From Sodaliphilus pleomorphus (GTDB taxonomy: Bacteria; Bacteroidota; Bacteroidia; Bacteroidales; Muribaculaceae): a DNA stretch of 64,000 nucleotides. Both the position numbers and the translations under genes were made by a program. Location of the stretch: positions 2,308,501 through 2,372,500 of the forward strand of contig NZ_CP045696.1 in NCBI RefSeq assembly GCF_009676955.1, given 5' to 3'. Below are positions 33,243 to 42,957 of this stretch, one piece after another (the stretch's first letter is position 1; each line of letters begins with the position of its first letter). The notes beneath the pieces were generated by a model. That model worked only from the letters and a program-made list of their open reading frames with translations, searched no databases and was not told where the DNA came from.

Positions 33243-34487
33243 TTGAGACAGAAATTTATATTCACACTATTTGTGGCAATGGGCTTCTTCCTTGGCATGA
33301 GGGCCCAGACCGAGATGCGCTTTCTCAATGCACGCGACTATGCCAGCATCGACACGATGTGGTATATCCCCGACACGGTAACGACTGTCGACAGCTTGGG
33401 TGCCAGCCTGACCTATCGGTTTCTCACCATTGAAAACCGCGACAGCTCGGTGAGCATCTACGATTGCTGGCGGCACTGGATGTCGCCCAAGTTTTGGGGA
33501 GTAGATAGAAATGGCTATAGTGTGTTCTACATTTGCGACAACCTCACAACCAGTGTGTTCTATATGTGCGATGCTGTGCCAGGGCGCAACTGGCTTGTGA
33601 CCATGAGCGGCGACCGCGTCGAGTTTCCGTCGAGTTTCACGCTCGACACCATACCAGGCGGCTTGCTCGCGCTCGAATACGGGGCCGACCGCTATGTGGC
33701 CAATGCCAACGCCTATGCCTCGTTGCGCACCAAGGCCAAGCCGCTCATCGACCGCCTCGACAGTGTGCAGCGCTGGACCAGTGCTGGCGACACGGCGAGG
33801 CGTGTGGAGCTGCGCACTGACTATGCTATCGACTATCCGCAAGGCAGCGGGCCGGCCGACGGGGCTGTGCGACGCTGGATTTCGGCCGAGCTGGCCAGCA
33901 ATGTCAACGCGCTTGTGACCGACACGGCCATTGCCGTGCTCGATGCGGGCTCGCAGCCCGACACGGCTGCGGTGTACCGCTACTATGCCCTCGCCTTCGA
34001 CAGTGTGGTGTCTTGCTTGCACGGCTTGGGCTTGAACAAGGCCACCATCTTGCAGCGGGCCCGCTGGAACGGGCTGGTGACCTATTTGGCCGATTGCTCT
34101 GCCTATGCCGGCGGGGCAAGCGGCAGGGGCTCGTTTTGCTATGCCACCTTCGACACTGTCACAGGGCGCCTGCTCTCGAGCCGCGATATCATCAATGCCA
34201 GCAGCCATGCTGCCGTCGACAAGCTCATTGCCGATGAGCTCAACCGCCAGCTCGATGCTGCGGGGGTGCCGGGCAACCTTGTCGCCAGCCAGGGATATAA
34301 CCCCGGTGGCAACGAGGGCACTGTGAGCGACTTCTGGACTGCCAGTTGCGCGTTTCTGCCTGGCGGTGTGGTGTTTTCCTACCAGCCCTATGAGATAGCG
34401 CAGGACAATGATTTCTATTTTGTAGTGATACCTTACAGCCGCATTCAGCCCTACTTGAAGTTGAACCCTGGCAAAGTTTCCAATTAA
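33243..34487 (+). CDS. Exported DUF3298 (RsiV-like) domain protein
   Basis: A 414-residue secreted protein with a C-terminal DUF3298/RsiV-like domain (FCYATFDTVTGRLLSSRDIIN, then GGVVFSYQPYEIAQDNDFYFVVIPYSRIQPYL). The signal peptide (RQKFIFTLFVAMGFFLGMRAQ) is complete only if translation starts at the TTG codon 33243; the first ATG, 33279, would cut it in half. A TTG start is therefore proposed. Its role is unknown; RsiV itself is an anti-sigma that binds lysozyme, but the cytoplasmic and membrane parts of RsiV are absent here. Confidence 0.8.
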   Translation: MRQKFIFTLFVAMGFFLGMRAQTEMRFLNARDYASIDTMWYIPDTVTTVDSLGASLTYRFLTIENRDSSVSIYDCWRHWMSPKFWGVDRNGYSVFYICDNLTTSVFYMCDAVPGRNWLVTMSGDRVEFPSSFTLDTIPGGLLALEYGADRYVANANAYASLRTKAKPLIDRLDSVQRWTSAGDTARRVELRTDYAIDYPQGSGPADGAVRRWISAELASNVNALVTDTAIAVLDAGSQPDTAAVYRYYALAFDSVVSCLHGLGLNKATILQRARWNGLVTYLADCSAYAGGASGRGSFCYATFDTVTGRLLSSRDIINASSHAAVDKLIADELNRQLDAAGVPGNLVASQGYNPGGNEGTVSDFWTASCAFLPGGVVFSYQPYEIAQDNDFYFVVIPYSRIQPYLKLNPGKVSN

Positions 34488-34491
34488 TCGG

Positions 34492-35676
34492 GTGATACGG
34501 CTTGAAGAAAACAAGGGTATTCCACGCAGTCTCATCATCTTGATGGCTGTCGTGGCCGGCCTCACGGTCGCCAATCTCTACTACAACCAGCCCCTGCTCG
34601 AGCTCATGCGCGACCAGCTGGGCACAGGAGCGACCGAGGCCAATCTCATCACCGTCATCACCCAGGCAGGCTATGCCGCCGGGCTGTGCTTCTTGATTCC
34701 GGCGGGCGACTTGTACAGCCGCCGACGCCTCGTCGTGTCGTGCATGATCATGGCGGCGGTCATGGCGCTTGTCATTGCTTGTGCCACAAGTGTCTATGTG
34801 GTGTGGGCGGCCAGCCTTGTCATGGGGGCGTGCTCGGTGATACCGCAATTTTTCATGCCCATCGCGGGGCAATACTCACAGCCGCGCAACAAGGCGCGCA
34901 ACATGGGCTATGTGCTCTCGGGCTTGCTCGTGGGCATCTTGGGAGCCCGTGTTGTGAGCGGTTTTGTGGGACAGTGGCTGGGCTGGCGGACCATGTTTTT
35001 CATCTCGGCGGGCATCATGGTAGTGTGCCTGGTCGTGACCCTCTATGCCATGCCGGCGATGAAGGCCAACTTCAGTGGCACCTACCGCCAGCTCATGCGA
35101 TCGGTGGTGCACATCGTTGCGACCCATCGCCAGGTGAGAATCGACTCGCTGCGGGGCGGCTTTGCCTTTGGCAGCTTCCTGGCGGTGTGGTCGTGCCTGG
35201 CTTTTCACCTGTCGAGCGACTTCGGAGCAGGCAGCGACGTGGTGGGCTTGCTTGGCCTGTGCGGCCTGGCTGGCGCAGTGGCGGCAAGCGGCATGGGCAG
35301 GCTCGTGCCAGTGTGGGGCGTGCGGGCGCTGAGCATAGCGGGGGCGCTGTTGCAAGTAGCAGCCTGGGTGCTGGCCTGTGTTGCCGGTCACAGCATTGTT
35401 GCACTTGCCGTGGTTGTGATTGTGCTCGACGTGGGTTTGCAGTGCCAGCAGCTCAGCAACCAGAGCGACTGTCTGCGCCTCTTGCCCGAGGCTGGCAACC
35501 GAGCCAACACAATATTTATGACCACCTACTTTGTGGGCGGTGCGTTGGGCACCCTGCTTGCCGGGTGGGGCTGGGAGCTGGGGCGGTGGCCAGGTGTGTG
35601 TGCCGTGGGGGTGGCCATGGCCCTGTGCAGCATTGGGGTGTCGGTGCTGATTGACGGCAGGCCTGCACGGCGATGA
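34492..35676 (+). CDS. MFS transporter
   Basis: A 394-residue 12-helix major-facilitator permease, recognised from NLYYNQPLLELMRDQLGTGATEANLITVITQAGYAAGLCFLIPAGD with the cytoplasmic DLYSRRR motif and the paired second half. The family includes AraJ/YnfM-like drug or sugar exporters; substrate unknown. The proposed GTG start at 34492 lies 4 bp after the stop of the DUF3298 gene, so they are co-transcribed. Confidence 0.88.
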   Translation: MIRLEENKGIPRSLIILMAVVAGLTVANLYYNQPLLELMRDQLGTGATEANLITVITQAGYAAGLCFLIPAGDLYSRRRLVVSCMIMAAVMALVIACATSVYVVWAASLVMGACSVIPQFFMPIAGQYSQPRNKARNMGYVLSGLLVGILGARVVSGFVGQWLGWRTMFFISAGIMVVCLVVTLYAMPAMKANFSGTYRQLMRSVVHIVATHRQVRIDSLRGGFAFGSFLAVWSCLAFHLSSDFGAGSDVVGLLGLCGLAGAVAASGMGRLVPVWGVRALSIAGALLQVAAWVLACVAGHSIVALAVVVIVLDVGLQCQQLSNQSDCLRLLPEAGNRANTIFMTTYFVGGALGTLLAGWGWELGRWPGVCAVGVAMALCSIGVSVLIDGRPARR

Positions 35677-35848
35677 ACCCCTATGTCTTGCACGACACGA
35701 GCAGGACCAGACTTGAAAGGATAAGGAAAAAATCTCTCATTTTGTGTGTTTTTTTCTCACAGTTCTGCACAACTAAATGAAATGATTAAAATTATTATCT
35801 TTATATTTGTAAAGTAATATGGACCGCTAAATTGTGACACGCCAAGAT

Positions 35849-36355
35849 ATGGACTACAATGACATTATCGACCAGCTGACATGGAAAATCATCGACTTTG
35901 ACAAGGGCGACCCCAAGCGCATCCAGCACCTGCTCAAGGTGCACCGTTTTGCCCAGCTCATTGCCCGAGCCGAGCATGTCGACGAGCACACACGGCAGGT
36001 GCTCGAGTGTGCCGCTGTGCTTCACGATGTGGGCATTCACCCGGCCGAGGCCAAGTATGGGCGCTGCGACGGCAAGCTGCAGGAGCAGGAAGGCCCGGCC
36101 CCGGCCCGGCGCATGTTACAGTCGCTCGGCCTGCCCCCTGCCGATATTGAGCGCACTTGCTACTTGATTGCCCATCACCACACCTATACCGATATCGACG
36201 GCATCGACTACCAGATACTGGTCGAGGCCGACTTCCTGGTCAACATCTACGAGGACAACCTGCCGCAGACCCAGGCCGCCATTGTGAAGGAGCGCATCTT
36301 CAAGACCGCTGCCGGCACGCGCCTGCTGCACTTGCTCTTTGAGGAGAAATATTAA
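35849..36355 (+). CDS. HD-domain phosphohydrolase
   Basis: A 168-residue cytoplasmic HD hydrolase: HLLKVHRFAQLIAR, the HD pair in ECAAVLHDVGIHPAEAKYG, CYLIAHHHTYTD and a conserved acidic VEADFLVNIYED. Substrate unknown, probably a phosphorylated small molecule or nucleotide. A -7 element TATATTTG at 35802-35809 supports ATG 35849; a GTG at 35834 would add five residues. Confidence 0.85.
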   Translation: MDYNDIIDQLTWKIIDFDKGDPKRIQHLLKVHRFAQLIARAEHVDEHTRQVLECAAVLHDVGIHPAEAKYGRCDGKLQEQEGPAPARRMLQSLGLPPADIERTCYLIAHHHTYTDIDGIDYQILVEADFLVNIYEDNLPQTQAAIVKERIFKTAAGTRLLHLLFEEKY

Positions 36356-36438
36356 CGCAAAATTGCCTTCCCCCTCGTCTACTTTCACCATCTAACTAAC
36401 CCTACCGACAACTATTCACATTAAATCATAAACACATT

Positions 36439-38610
36439 ATGCTCAACAGGAAAAACTTTACCTCACTTTTGGCTACGGCGATTGTACTCCTTGGCGCCGT
36501 GCCTACGACAGCGATGACCAAGGTCGAGCTTCAGCCATCGATACAAAGAAGCCAGCCAATGGCGGGCAATACCCAGTCGCCCGCGCCAGCCAATGTGCAG
36601 CCGGCACAAACGCCTGTGGTGGGTGCACCTGTGCTCACTGCCCCCGACGGAACTGTGCTGTGGGGCTGCGTGATCGACGGCAGCAATTTCACCAACGACT
36701 ACTGGACCGACCCCTATGGCGTGTATGCCTTCACGCCGGCCGACAGCATGACGCTCACAACCGTGTGCAAGACCAGCGACTTGAATGCCAACTGCGGCGG
36801 GGTGTTCTACGACGGTTGGTTTCACTATGTGACTATGCGCGATGCCTATGGCGACACCTACTTCTATCACAATGCCTACGACATCAACTCGTGGGACGAG
36901 GATACCTGGGTGCACGAGTCGCTCGACGACGGCTATCCCTATTGGGCCTTGTCGTGCACCTACGACGCCACCACATCACTGTCCTACGGGTGCTACTACA
37001 CCAGCCAGGGCAAGGGCATGGAAATAGCTTCGCTCGACTACACCACGCTCACGCGCAAGTCGATAGCTCCCACCGACACGATGTATCTCGTGTTTGCGGC
37101 CGATGCCAAGGGGCAGCTTTATGCCATAAGTGCCGGAGCCAATCTGTATAAAATCGACAAGACAACCGGAGCTGCCACGCTGGTAGGCCCCACGGGTGTC
37201 GACATAGGCCGCTATGCACAAAGCGGCATCATCAATCCCCGCAACGGCAAGTTCTACTGGGCCTCTCAAGAGAAAAACTACGATGCCAACCTCTACGAGG
37301 TGAATCTCACGACCGGTGCTGCCACCTTGATAGGCCCCATCCCCTACAAGTCGCAGCTGTCGGCGCTCTACATCCCGGCCCCCGAGGCCAACGATGACGC
37401 CCCCGCTGTCGTCACCAACCTCACGGCAGCCTACAATGGCACGACCACGGTAGTGGGGTTCACGGCTCCTGCCGCCACCTTTGCCGGCGGCGAGCTCAAG
37501 GGTGACTTGAGCTACAAGGTCCTGGTCGACGGCAGTGAGGCCGCTACAGGCACTGTTGCAGCCGGAGCTGCAGCACGGGTCGATGTGGATGCTGCCGATG
37601 GCAATCGCGTCTTTACAGTCACTACGGCCAATGCTGCCGGCACCAGCCCCAAGGCCAAGGTTGAGGCCTGGGTGGGTTATGACACCCCCGCCGATCCTGC
37701 CGACGTGACTCTTGCTGTCGATGACAGCAATGTGGCTCACTTGAGCTGGAAAGCGCCAACTGCGGGTGTGCACAATGGCTACTTGGGCAAGCTTACCTAT
37801 CGCCTCACCCGCTATCCGGGCGAGGTGGTTGTGGCCGAGAGCCAGGCCGACACCACCTTTACCGAGACATTGCCCAGCGCTGCCATGGCGAGCTACAGCT
37901 ATGGTGTGACAGCCCTCAACGGCCAGCAGGAAAGCCTCATGACAAAGTCTAATGCTGTGGTCGTGGGCGACGGCTTCGACGTGCCCTATGCCGAGTACTT
38001 CGACGACCAGGCAAGTTTCGACCTGTTTACCTTGCTCGAGGGCGAAGAGACCGGGCTCACCTGGACGTGGAACAGCGCCGGCCAGTATGCCCAGTCGACG
38101 TGGGGCCGTGCCAAGGCGGCCGACCAGTGGCTCATCACCCCGCCCGTCAAGCTCGAGGCCGGACACACCTATCGCTTCTCGGCCAGCGTGGCAGCACAGA
38201 GTGCATCCTATGTCGAGCGTTTTGAGGCTGCTTGTGGCGTGGCTCCCACCCGGGCTGCCATGACCGAGCCCCTTGTTGCCCCCACCGAGTTGACCCAAGG
38301 CAAGACGTTCAAGGCCTATGGCAACGACTTTGTGCCTGTAACCACAGGCAAGTATTACTTTGGCATTCACGCCATGAGCGAGGCCGGCATGTTCCGTGTG
38401 CTGGCCGACAGCATCACGGTCACCCACATCATGGGCCCGACGGGAGTCACCAGTGTGGGCAGCGACGTCTCGACAGGAGATGTTGAGGTGTTCAATCTCA
38501 ACGGTGTGCGTGTGTCCTGCGGTGCCGATGCACTGGCCACATTGCCCAAGGGCGTCTACATCTTGAAATATCGCGATGCTGCCCGTGGCAGGAAAATCGT
38601 GGTGAAGTGA
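36439..38610 (+). CDS. Large secreted protein with FN3-like and choice-of-anchor J domains and a sorting-type tail
   Basis: A 723-residue secreted protein. N-terminal signal region, then a repetitive beta-rich domain (about 70-320) with propeller-like motifs (GVYAFTPADSMTLTTVCKTSD, LYKIDKTTGAATLVGPTG, LYEVNLTTGAATLIGPIP), two FN3-like domains (about 325-510), a choice-of-anchor J jelly-roll (YAEYFDDQASFDLFTLLEG to WLITPPVKLEAGHTYRF) and a C-terminal tail of the type IX secretion kind (EVFNLNGVRVSC, LPKGVYILKY, KIVVK). Possibly a cell-surface glycan- or protein-binding factor; function unknown. Immediately upstream of the DUF5722 glycosidase. Confidence 0.75.
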   Translation: MLNRKNFTSLLATAIVLLGAVPTTAMTKVELQPSIQRSQPMAGNTQSPAPANVQPAQTPVVGAPVLTAPDGTVLWGCVIDGSNFTNDYWTDPYGVYAFTPADSMTLTTVCKTSDLNANCGGVFYDGWFHYVTMRDAYGDTYFYHNAYDINSWDEDTWVHESLDDGYPYWALSCTYDATTSLSYGCYYTSQGKGMEIASLDYTTLTRKSIAPTDTMYLVFAADAKGQLYAISAGANLYKIDKTTGAATLVGPTGVDIGRYAQSGIINPRNGKFYWASQEKNYDANLYEVNLTTGAATLIGPIPYKSQLSALYIPAPEANDDAPAVVTNLTAAYNGTTTVVGFTAPAATFAGGELKGDLSYKVLVDGSEAATGTVAAGAAARVDVDAADGNRVFTVTTANAAGTSPKAKVEAWVGYDTPADPADVTLAVDDSNVAHLSWKAPTAGVHNGYLGKLTYRLTRYPGEVVVAESQADTTFTETLPSAAMASYSYGVTALNGQQESLMTKSNAVVVGDGFDVPYAEYFDDQASFDLFTLLEGEETGLTWTWNSAGQYAQSTWGRAKAADQWLITPPVKLEAGHTYRFSASVAAQSASYVERFEAACGVAPTRAAMTEPLVAPTELTQGKTFKAYGNDFVPVTTGKYYFGIHAMSEAGMFRVLADSITVTHIMGPTGVTSVGSDVSTGDVEVFNLNGVRVSCGADALATLPKGVYILKYRDAARGRKIVVK

Positions 38611-38641
38611 TTTCAATGTTCCCACATGATTTCTTTTTACA

Positions 38642-38660
38642 AACTGTCGACGGTTTTTTA
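38642..38660 (+). terminator. Weak terminator between the two secreted proteins
   Basis: AACTG, loop TCGA, CGGTT followed by TTTTT. The stem is only five pairs with one wobble, so this is tentative. Confidence 0.3.
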
Positions 38661-38718
38661 TAGTAATGTAGTATCTTTGTGATGCCTTTTAATGAAGCAT
38701 AAACAATTATACATCGAT

Positions 38719-41334
38719 ATGAAACTAAGAACATTGATGCTGTTTCTACTGGCAGCGTTCACCCTCACAGTTTGGGCCGACAAGAGTGCCAATCTGCGCA
38801 ACTACTTGTACAACAATGTCTACACGTCGCGCGTGACCAGTGTCAAGGTCACTGGCACGCAAGTCACAGTCGAGGGTGTGGTCGATGGCGAGGACGGCAG
38901 CTATGTCCTCGTCGAGGCCACACCGGCCGACAATGTCACCGAGGACACCGCCTTTGCCCACTGCACGGCGCTGACTGGCAAAAAATTCAAGGTCACGCTC
39001 TCGCGCTATGCCAGCTACGACGGCTACAACTACGACCGCGCGTTGTCGAAGTGGGCCATCGCCTCGACCTCGGGTGGCCGCGACTCGCTCGTGAGCTATG
39101 CCCGCTATGCCGACGAGGTGGCCGCCATCTCGTCGCCGGCCGCGCTCAAGCCGGTGAGCAAGAAAGGCGTGGGAGCAGGTCTGGGCGACACCTACATGCA
39201 CGACCTCGACAGCCTGGACGCCAAAAACATCACGTGCAACATCGTGATTACCACCTTGATTGCCCAAAGCCCCATCTTTGCCCACAGTGTGGAGTACAGC
39301 TATGGCGGCAAGACCTATTACATCGATGGCGGTGCCATTGCCGAGTGGGACCGCCATCTCACCTACTATCAGCAGCGCGACATTGCCGTGAGTGCCATCA
39401 TCCTGGTCACACCCAGCGCCAGCGACGGCACACTGAGCCATGTGTTCTGCCACCCCGACTACAACGGGGGCTACTACTCGATGCCCAACATGACTACCAT
39501 GGAGAGCATCAACGCCTATGCAGCCATCATCAACTACCTGGCCAGCCGCTACAACGGCAGCGGCCATGGCCGCATCGAGCACTGGATCATGCACAACGAG
39601 GTCGATATGGGCACGACGTGGACCAACATGGGCTCGCCCGCCGAGCCTGTCTACATCGACGAGTATGTGAAGTCGATGCGACTGTGCTACAACATCGTGC
39701 GCCAGTATGACCAGCATGCTTTCATCTTGGGCTCCTATACCCACGACTGGACCGTAGGCGCGGGCGGCTACTCGTGCAAAAACATGCTTGAGCAGACGGT
39801 GCAGTACAGCACAAGGGAGGGCGACTTCCACTGGGGCGTCGCGGCGCATCCCTACCCGCAGGACTTGAGCAAGCCCGAATTCTGGAAAAACGACAAGCAG
39901 TCGACGGGTAGCCAGAACAGTCCCTATGTCACCTTCAAGAATCTGGAAGTGATCAACGAGTGGATACTCGACCCTGCCCATTTCTACAACGGCAGCGAGA
40001 AGCGTGCCCTCTTCCTCTCGGAAAATGGCACTAACTCGCCCTCTTACAGCGACAAGGACCTGGCCCTCCAGGCCGCAGGAGCATGCTGGGCCTGGAAAAA
40101 GGCCAACGCGCTCAAGGGCATCGACGCCATCATGTGGCACAACTGGATGGACAACCGTGTGGAGGATGGACTGCGCATAGGACTGCATTTCTTCCCCGAC
40201 GACGAGACCCACCCTGGCGGGCGCAAACCCGTGTGGTATGTGTGGCGTGCTGCCGGCACAGCGCTTGAAGACAGCATCATGAATCCTTACATGAGCGTGA
40301 TGGGGCTCGGCAGCTGGAACGACATCTTCTTGCTGGTGGAGGCCTCGGGCCGCACCTTTGTGCCCAACTACAGCTATGTGATGGAGGCCGAGGACTACGA
40401 CCAGGGCGGTCGCGGCGTGGCCTACGACGGCCGCATGGAAACGGCTGGCTCGGCCTACCGCACCGACGTCGACGGCGTGAGCCTCGAGCAACGCTCGACT
40501 GCCAGCAACGGCTGGGACATTGCCGACATGGGCGCTGCCTGGAACAGCTATGACCTGGGCAAGTGGGTCGATGCCGACAAGCGCATCATAAGCCGTGCCA
40601 TGGCCCAAGAGAACTGGGGCAGTTGGTTTACTTATAGCTTTGAGGCCGCTGCCCACATTGTGGCCGACATCTATGTGCACTTCGGCCAGGCCTGGGGCAA
40701 GTATGGCAAGGCTGCCGGCAAGGGGTGGGCTCCGAGCGACTCGACCTATCGCATCGAGCATGAGCCCTCCTTGAACTGGCCCCGCCACTATGCCGGTGCC
40801 GTGGTGGTGAGCCTCGACGGGGTGAACCTAATCACCACACAGACGGCCCGCCCCCTTGTGCCCGAGACCTTCCAGGCCCGTGGCACCAACTTCAACACGA
40901 TTGCTGCCGACAAGTCGAAGTGGACCTCGACACTCACTGGCGGCGCCTTGTCGACCGACACCCTGTGGCTGTGGAGCAAGGCCAACGTGAATGGCTCGCT
41001 GGTCTACAACCAGGAGCCCGACTATAGCAGGGTGCACCTGGCCCCGGGGCAGCATGTGCTCAAGATTGCCAGTCTGTGCGGTGCGTGGACCTTCGACTGC
41101 ATCAAGGTCGACTGCTACCAGCCTACTGGCGTGACCACCGTGGAGCGCGCTGTCCCGTCGCCTCTCAAGGCATGGGGCGGCATGGGGGCAGTGCACGTCG
41201 AGAGCGACAAGCCTGCCCGTGTGTTCAGTATCACAGGCCGGTTGATGGGCACGACGGCATCGGCCTTGCAGGTGCCGGCCGGCATCTATATCGTGACCAC
41301 GGGAAGCGAGCACAAGAAGGTGATGGTGAGGTAG
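38719..41334 (+). CDS. Secreted DUF5722 (TIM-barrel glycoside hydrolase-like) protein with a sorting tail
   Basis: An 871-residue secreted protein of the DUF5722 family, which has a glycoside-hydrolase clan A-type barrel. The acid/base-like glutamate is in WIMHNEVDMGTTW and the nucleophile-like glutamate in LFLSENGTNS; HPYPQD and WHNWMD also line such active sites. After the barrel come a carbohydrate-binding-like beta domain (VMEAEDYDQGGRGVAY) and a C-terminal sorting tail (RVFSITGRLMGT, VPAGIYIVTTGS). The true glycan target is unknown. The -7 element TATCTTTG at 38672-38679 is only 12 bases before the ATG at 38692, so ATG 38719 (MKLRTLMLFLLA) is preferred. Confidence 0.85.
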   Translation: MKLRTLMLFLLAAFTLTVWADKSANLRNYLYNNVYTSRVTSVKVTGTQVTVEGVVDGEDGSYVLVEATPADNVTEDTAFAHCTALTGKKFKVTLSRYASYDGYNYDRALSKWAIASTSGGRDSLVSYARYADEVAAISSPAALKPVSKKGVGAGLGDTYMHDLDSLDAKNITCNIVITTLIAQSPIFAHSVEYSYGGKTYYIDGGAIAEWDRHLTYYQQRDIAVSAIILVTPSASDGTLSHVFCHPDYNGGYYSMPNMTTMESINAYAAIINYLASRYNGSGHGRIEHWIMHNEVDMGTTWTNMGSPAEPVYIDEYVKSMRLCYNIVRQYDQHAFILGSYTHDWTVGAGGYSCKNMLEQTVQYSTREGDFHWGVAAHPYPQDLSKPEFWKNDKQSTGSQNSPYVTFKNLEVINEWILDPAHFYNGSEKRALFLSENGTNSPSYSDKDLALQAAGACWAWKKANALKGIDAIMWHNWMDNRVEDGLRIGLHFFPDDETHPGGRKPVWYVWRAAGTALEDSIMNPYMSVMGLGSWNDIFLLVEASGRTFVPNYSYVMEAEDYDQGGRGVAYDGRMETAGSAYRTDVDGVSLEQRSTASNGWDIADMGAAWNSYDLGKWVDADKRIISRAMAQENWGSWFTYSFEAAAHIVADIYVHFGQAWGKYGKAAGKGWAPSDSTYRIEHEPSLNWPRHYAGAVVVSLDGVNLITTQTARPLVPETFQARGTNFNTIAADKSKWTSTLTGGALSTDTLWLWSKANVNGSLVYNQEPDYSRVHLAPGQHVLKIASLCGAWTFDCIKVDCYQPTGVTTVERAVPSPLKAWGGMGAVHVESDKPARVFSITGRLMGTTASALQVPAGIYIVTTGSEHKKVMVR

Positions 41335-41364
41335 CACACACACTGTGCGCTTGCAATAAATCAA

Positions 41365-41411
41365 AGCGAGAGAGGACAAATCTCGATGATTGATTTTTGT
41401 CCTCTCTCGCT
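41365..41411. terminator. Bidirectional terminator (16-bp perfect stem)
   Basis: AGCGAGAGAGGACAAA (41365-41380) pairs perfectly with its complement at 41396-41411, loop of 15 bases. It lies between the convergent glycosidase and rpiB genes and probably serves both; no strong T run in either direction. Confidence 0.7.
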
Positions 41412-41447
41412 GGTTGTTGCTGCTATAGCGTGCCCGCAACTGCCGGG

Positions 41448-41903
41448 CTACTTCACAGGAATCTTGTCGATGCGACGCTGGTGCCGGCCTCCCTCAAAGT
41501 CGGTGCTCAAAAATTCCTTGACCATGGCAATCGCCTGCTCGTCGGTCACAAAGCGGCCAGGCATGGCCAGGAAGTTGGCATTGTTGTGCTGCCGCGCCAG
41601 GTGGGCAATCTCGGGAATCCAGCACAGTGCCGAGCGTATGCCCTGGTGCTTGTTGAGCGTGATGTTGATGCCCTCGCCACTGCCGCATATCCCGATACCG
41701 GGATAGCACTCGCCCTTTTCCACAGCCAGGGCTGCAGGGTGGGCAAAGTCGGGGTAGTCGCAGCTCTCGGTGCTGAATGTGCCGAAGTCCTTGTAGGCAA
41801 TGCCTTGATCGTCGAGATACTTCATCACAGCTTGCTTGGTGGCATAGCCGGCGTGGTCGCAGCACAGCGCCACAGGAATGTTGGGTTTTAAAATTGTTGA
41901 CAT
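41448..41903 (-). CDS. rpiB: Ribose-5-phosphate isomerase B
   Basis: A 151-residue sugar isomerase (RpiB/LacAB family) interconverting ribose 5-phosphate and ribulose 5-phosphate in the pentose phosphate pathway. CCDHAGYATKQAV, YPGIGICGSGEGINITLNKHQGIRSALC and the late ARQHNNANFLAMPGRFV are diagnostic. The open frame continues to 41951, but the -7 element TAAATTTG at 41947-41940 and the family length favour ATG 41903. Confidence 0.93.
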   Translation of the reverse strand: MSTILKPNIPVALCCDHAGYATKQAVMKYLDDQGIAYKDFGTFSTESCDYPDFAHPAALAVEKGECYPGIGICGSGEGINITLNKHQGIRSALCWIPEIAHLARQHNNANFLAMPGRFVTDEQAIAMVKEFLSTDFEGGRHQRRIDKIPVK

Positions 41904-41969
41904 GATGATATGGAATTTAAGTTTCGTTTTCAGTGTGCACAAATTTAGCAAGTTTTCTCGATTTCACAC

Positions 41970-42848
41970 TCATTGGAGCGAGCCTAAAATCATGCAGGTC
42001 ATGCCGGCAATGAGCAGCAGCTGGTCGAAAATCTTCAGGCGCAGGCTTTTGCGCTCGTGAAGCACAATGATGCCGTAGAAGTAGGACACCAGCGCGCTGC
42101 CCCGGCGTATCATCGAGGTGATCGACACCATGCCGTCGGGCTCATAGAGTGCAAAGAAGTAGCACAAGTCGGCCGCGCAAATAAACAGTGAAATGAACAG
42201 TATCGACCACCGCCATTGAAATTTGACCGCCGGCTTGGCCACGATGCCCACCACAAGCATGACAACCGTCATGATGACCAGCTGGTAGAACGAGTACCAG
42301 GCCTCCACGTTGATGGGCTTGAACTGCATGAGCAGAAACTTGTCGTAGAGCCCGCTCGCCGCCCACAGCAGCACCGACGCAAAGCCCGCCCACATCCACT
42401 TGTTGGTCGAGAAGGAGTAGCCCTCGCGGTGCCCGATGAAGCCCACCCACAACAGCGAGAAGAATCCCAGCACGATGCCCGTCCACTGCAGCACGTTGGG
42501 ATGCTCGCCAAAGATGATGATGGCGCCCACCAGCACCAGTATGGGCCGCAGGGCGTTGATCGACCCTTGTATGGTGAGCGGCAGGTACTTGATGGCATAG
42601 TACCCCAGCAGCCAGCTGCTGGTGACAATAACCGACTTGATGAAAATGTAGACGTGGCTCATGGGCTTCACAAAGTTGCCGTACATGTCGTTGAGCGTGT
42701 AGACGAGTGCCGGCGACATGTAGAGCGTGCAGAACAGGGTGTTGAGGAAAAGCACCATGAGCACACTGTTGCCTTCGAGTGCCCTCTTCTTGAACACGTC
42801 GTAGAATCCGAGGCTTATTGACGATATGACGGCAAAGAGTATCCACAT
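41970..42848 (-). CDS. EamA/DMT-family transporter
   Basis: A 292-residue ten-helix membrane protein of the drug/metabolite transporter superfamily with the duplicated EamA fold. INALRPILVLVGAIIIFGEHP in the first half and MIRRGSALVSYFYGIIVLHERKS in the second are the repeated loop segments. Substrate unknown. A TAACTTTG -7 element at 42865-42858 lies just upstream; divergent from lpxB. Confidence 0.85.
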   Translation of the reverse strand: MWILFAVISSISLGFYDVFKKRALEGNSVLMVLFLNTLFCTLYMSPALVYTLNDMYGNFVKPMSHVYIFIKSVIVTSSWLLGYYAIKYLPLTIQGSINALRPILVLVGAIIIFGEHPNVLQWTGIVLGFFSLLWVGFIGHREGYSFSTNKWMWAGFASVLLWAASGLYDKFLLMQFKPINVEAWYSFYQLVIMTVVMLVVGIVAKPAVKFQWRWSILFISLFICAADLCYFFALYEPDGMVSITSMIRRGSALVSYFYGIIVLHERKSLRLKIFDQLLLIAGMTCMILGSLQ

Positions 42849-42957
42849 AGCCAGCTACAAAGTTACAAATTTTAACGCACACATTTGCTGCCTTACCACA
42901 TAAAAAACCGAAAACCTTGTCGCATAAAACGCCAGCTAAGTGTTATCTTTGCACATT

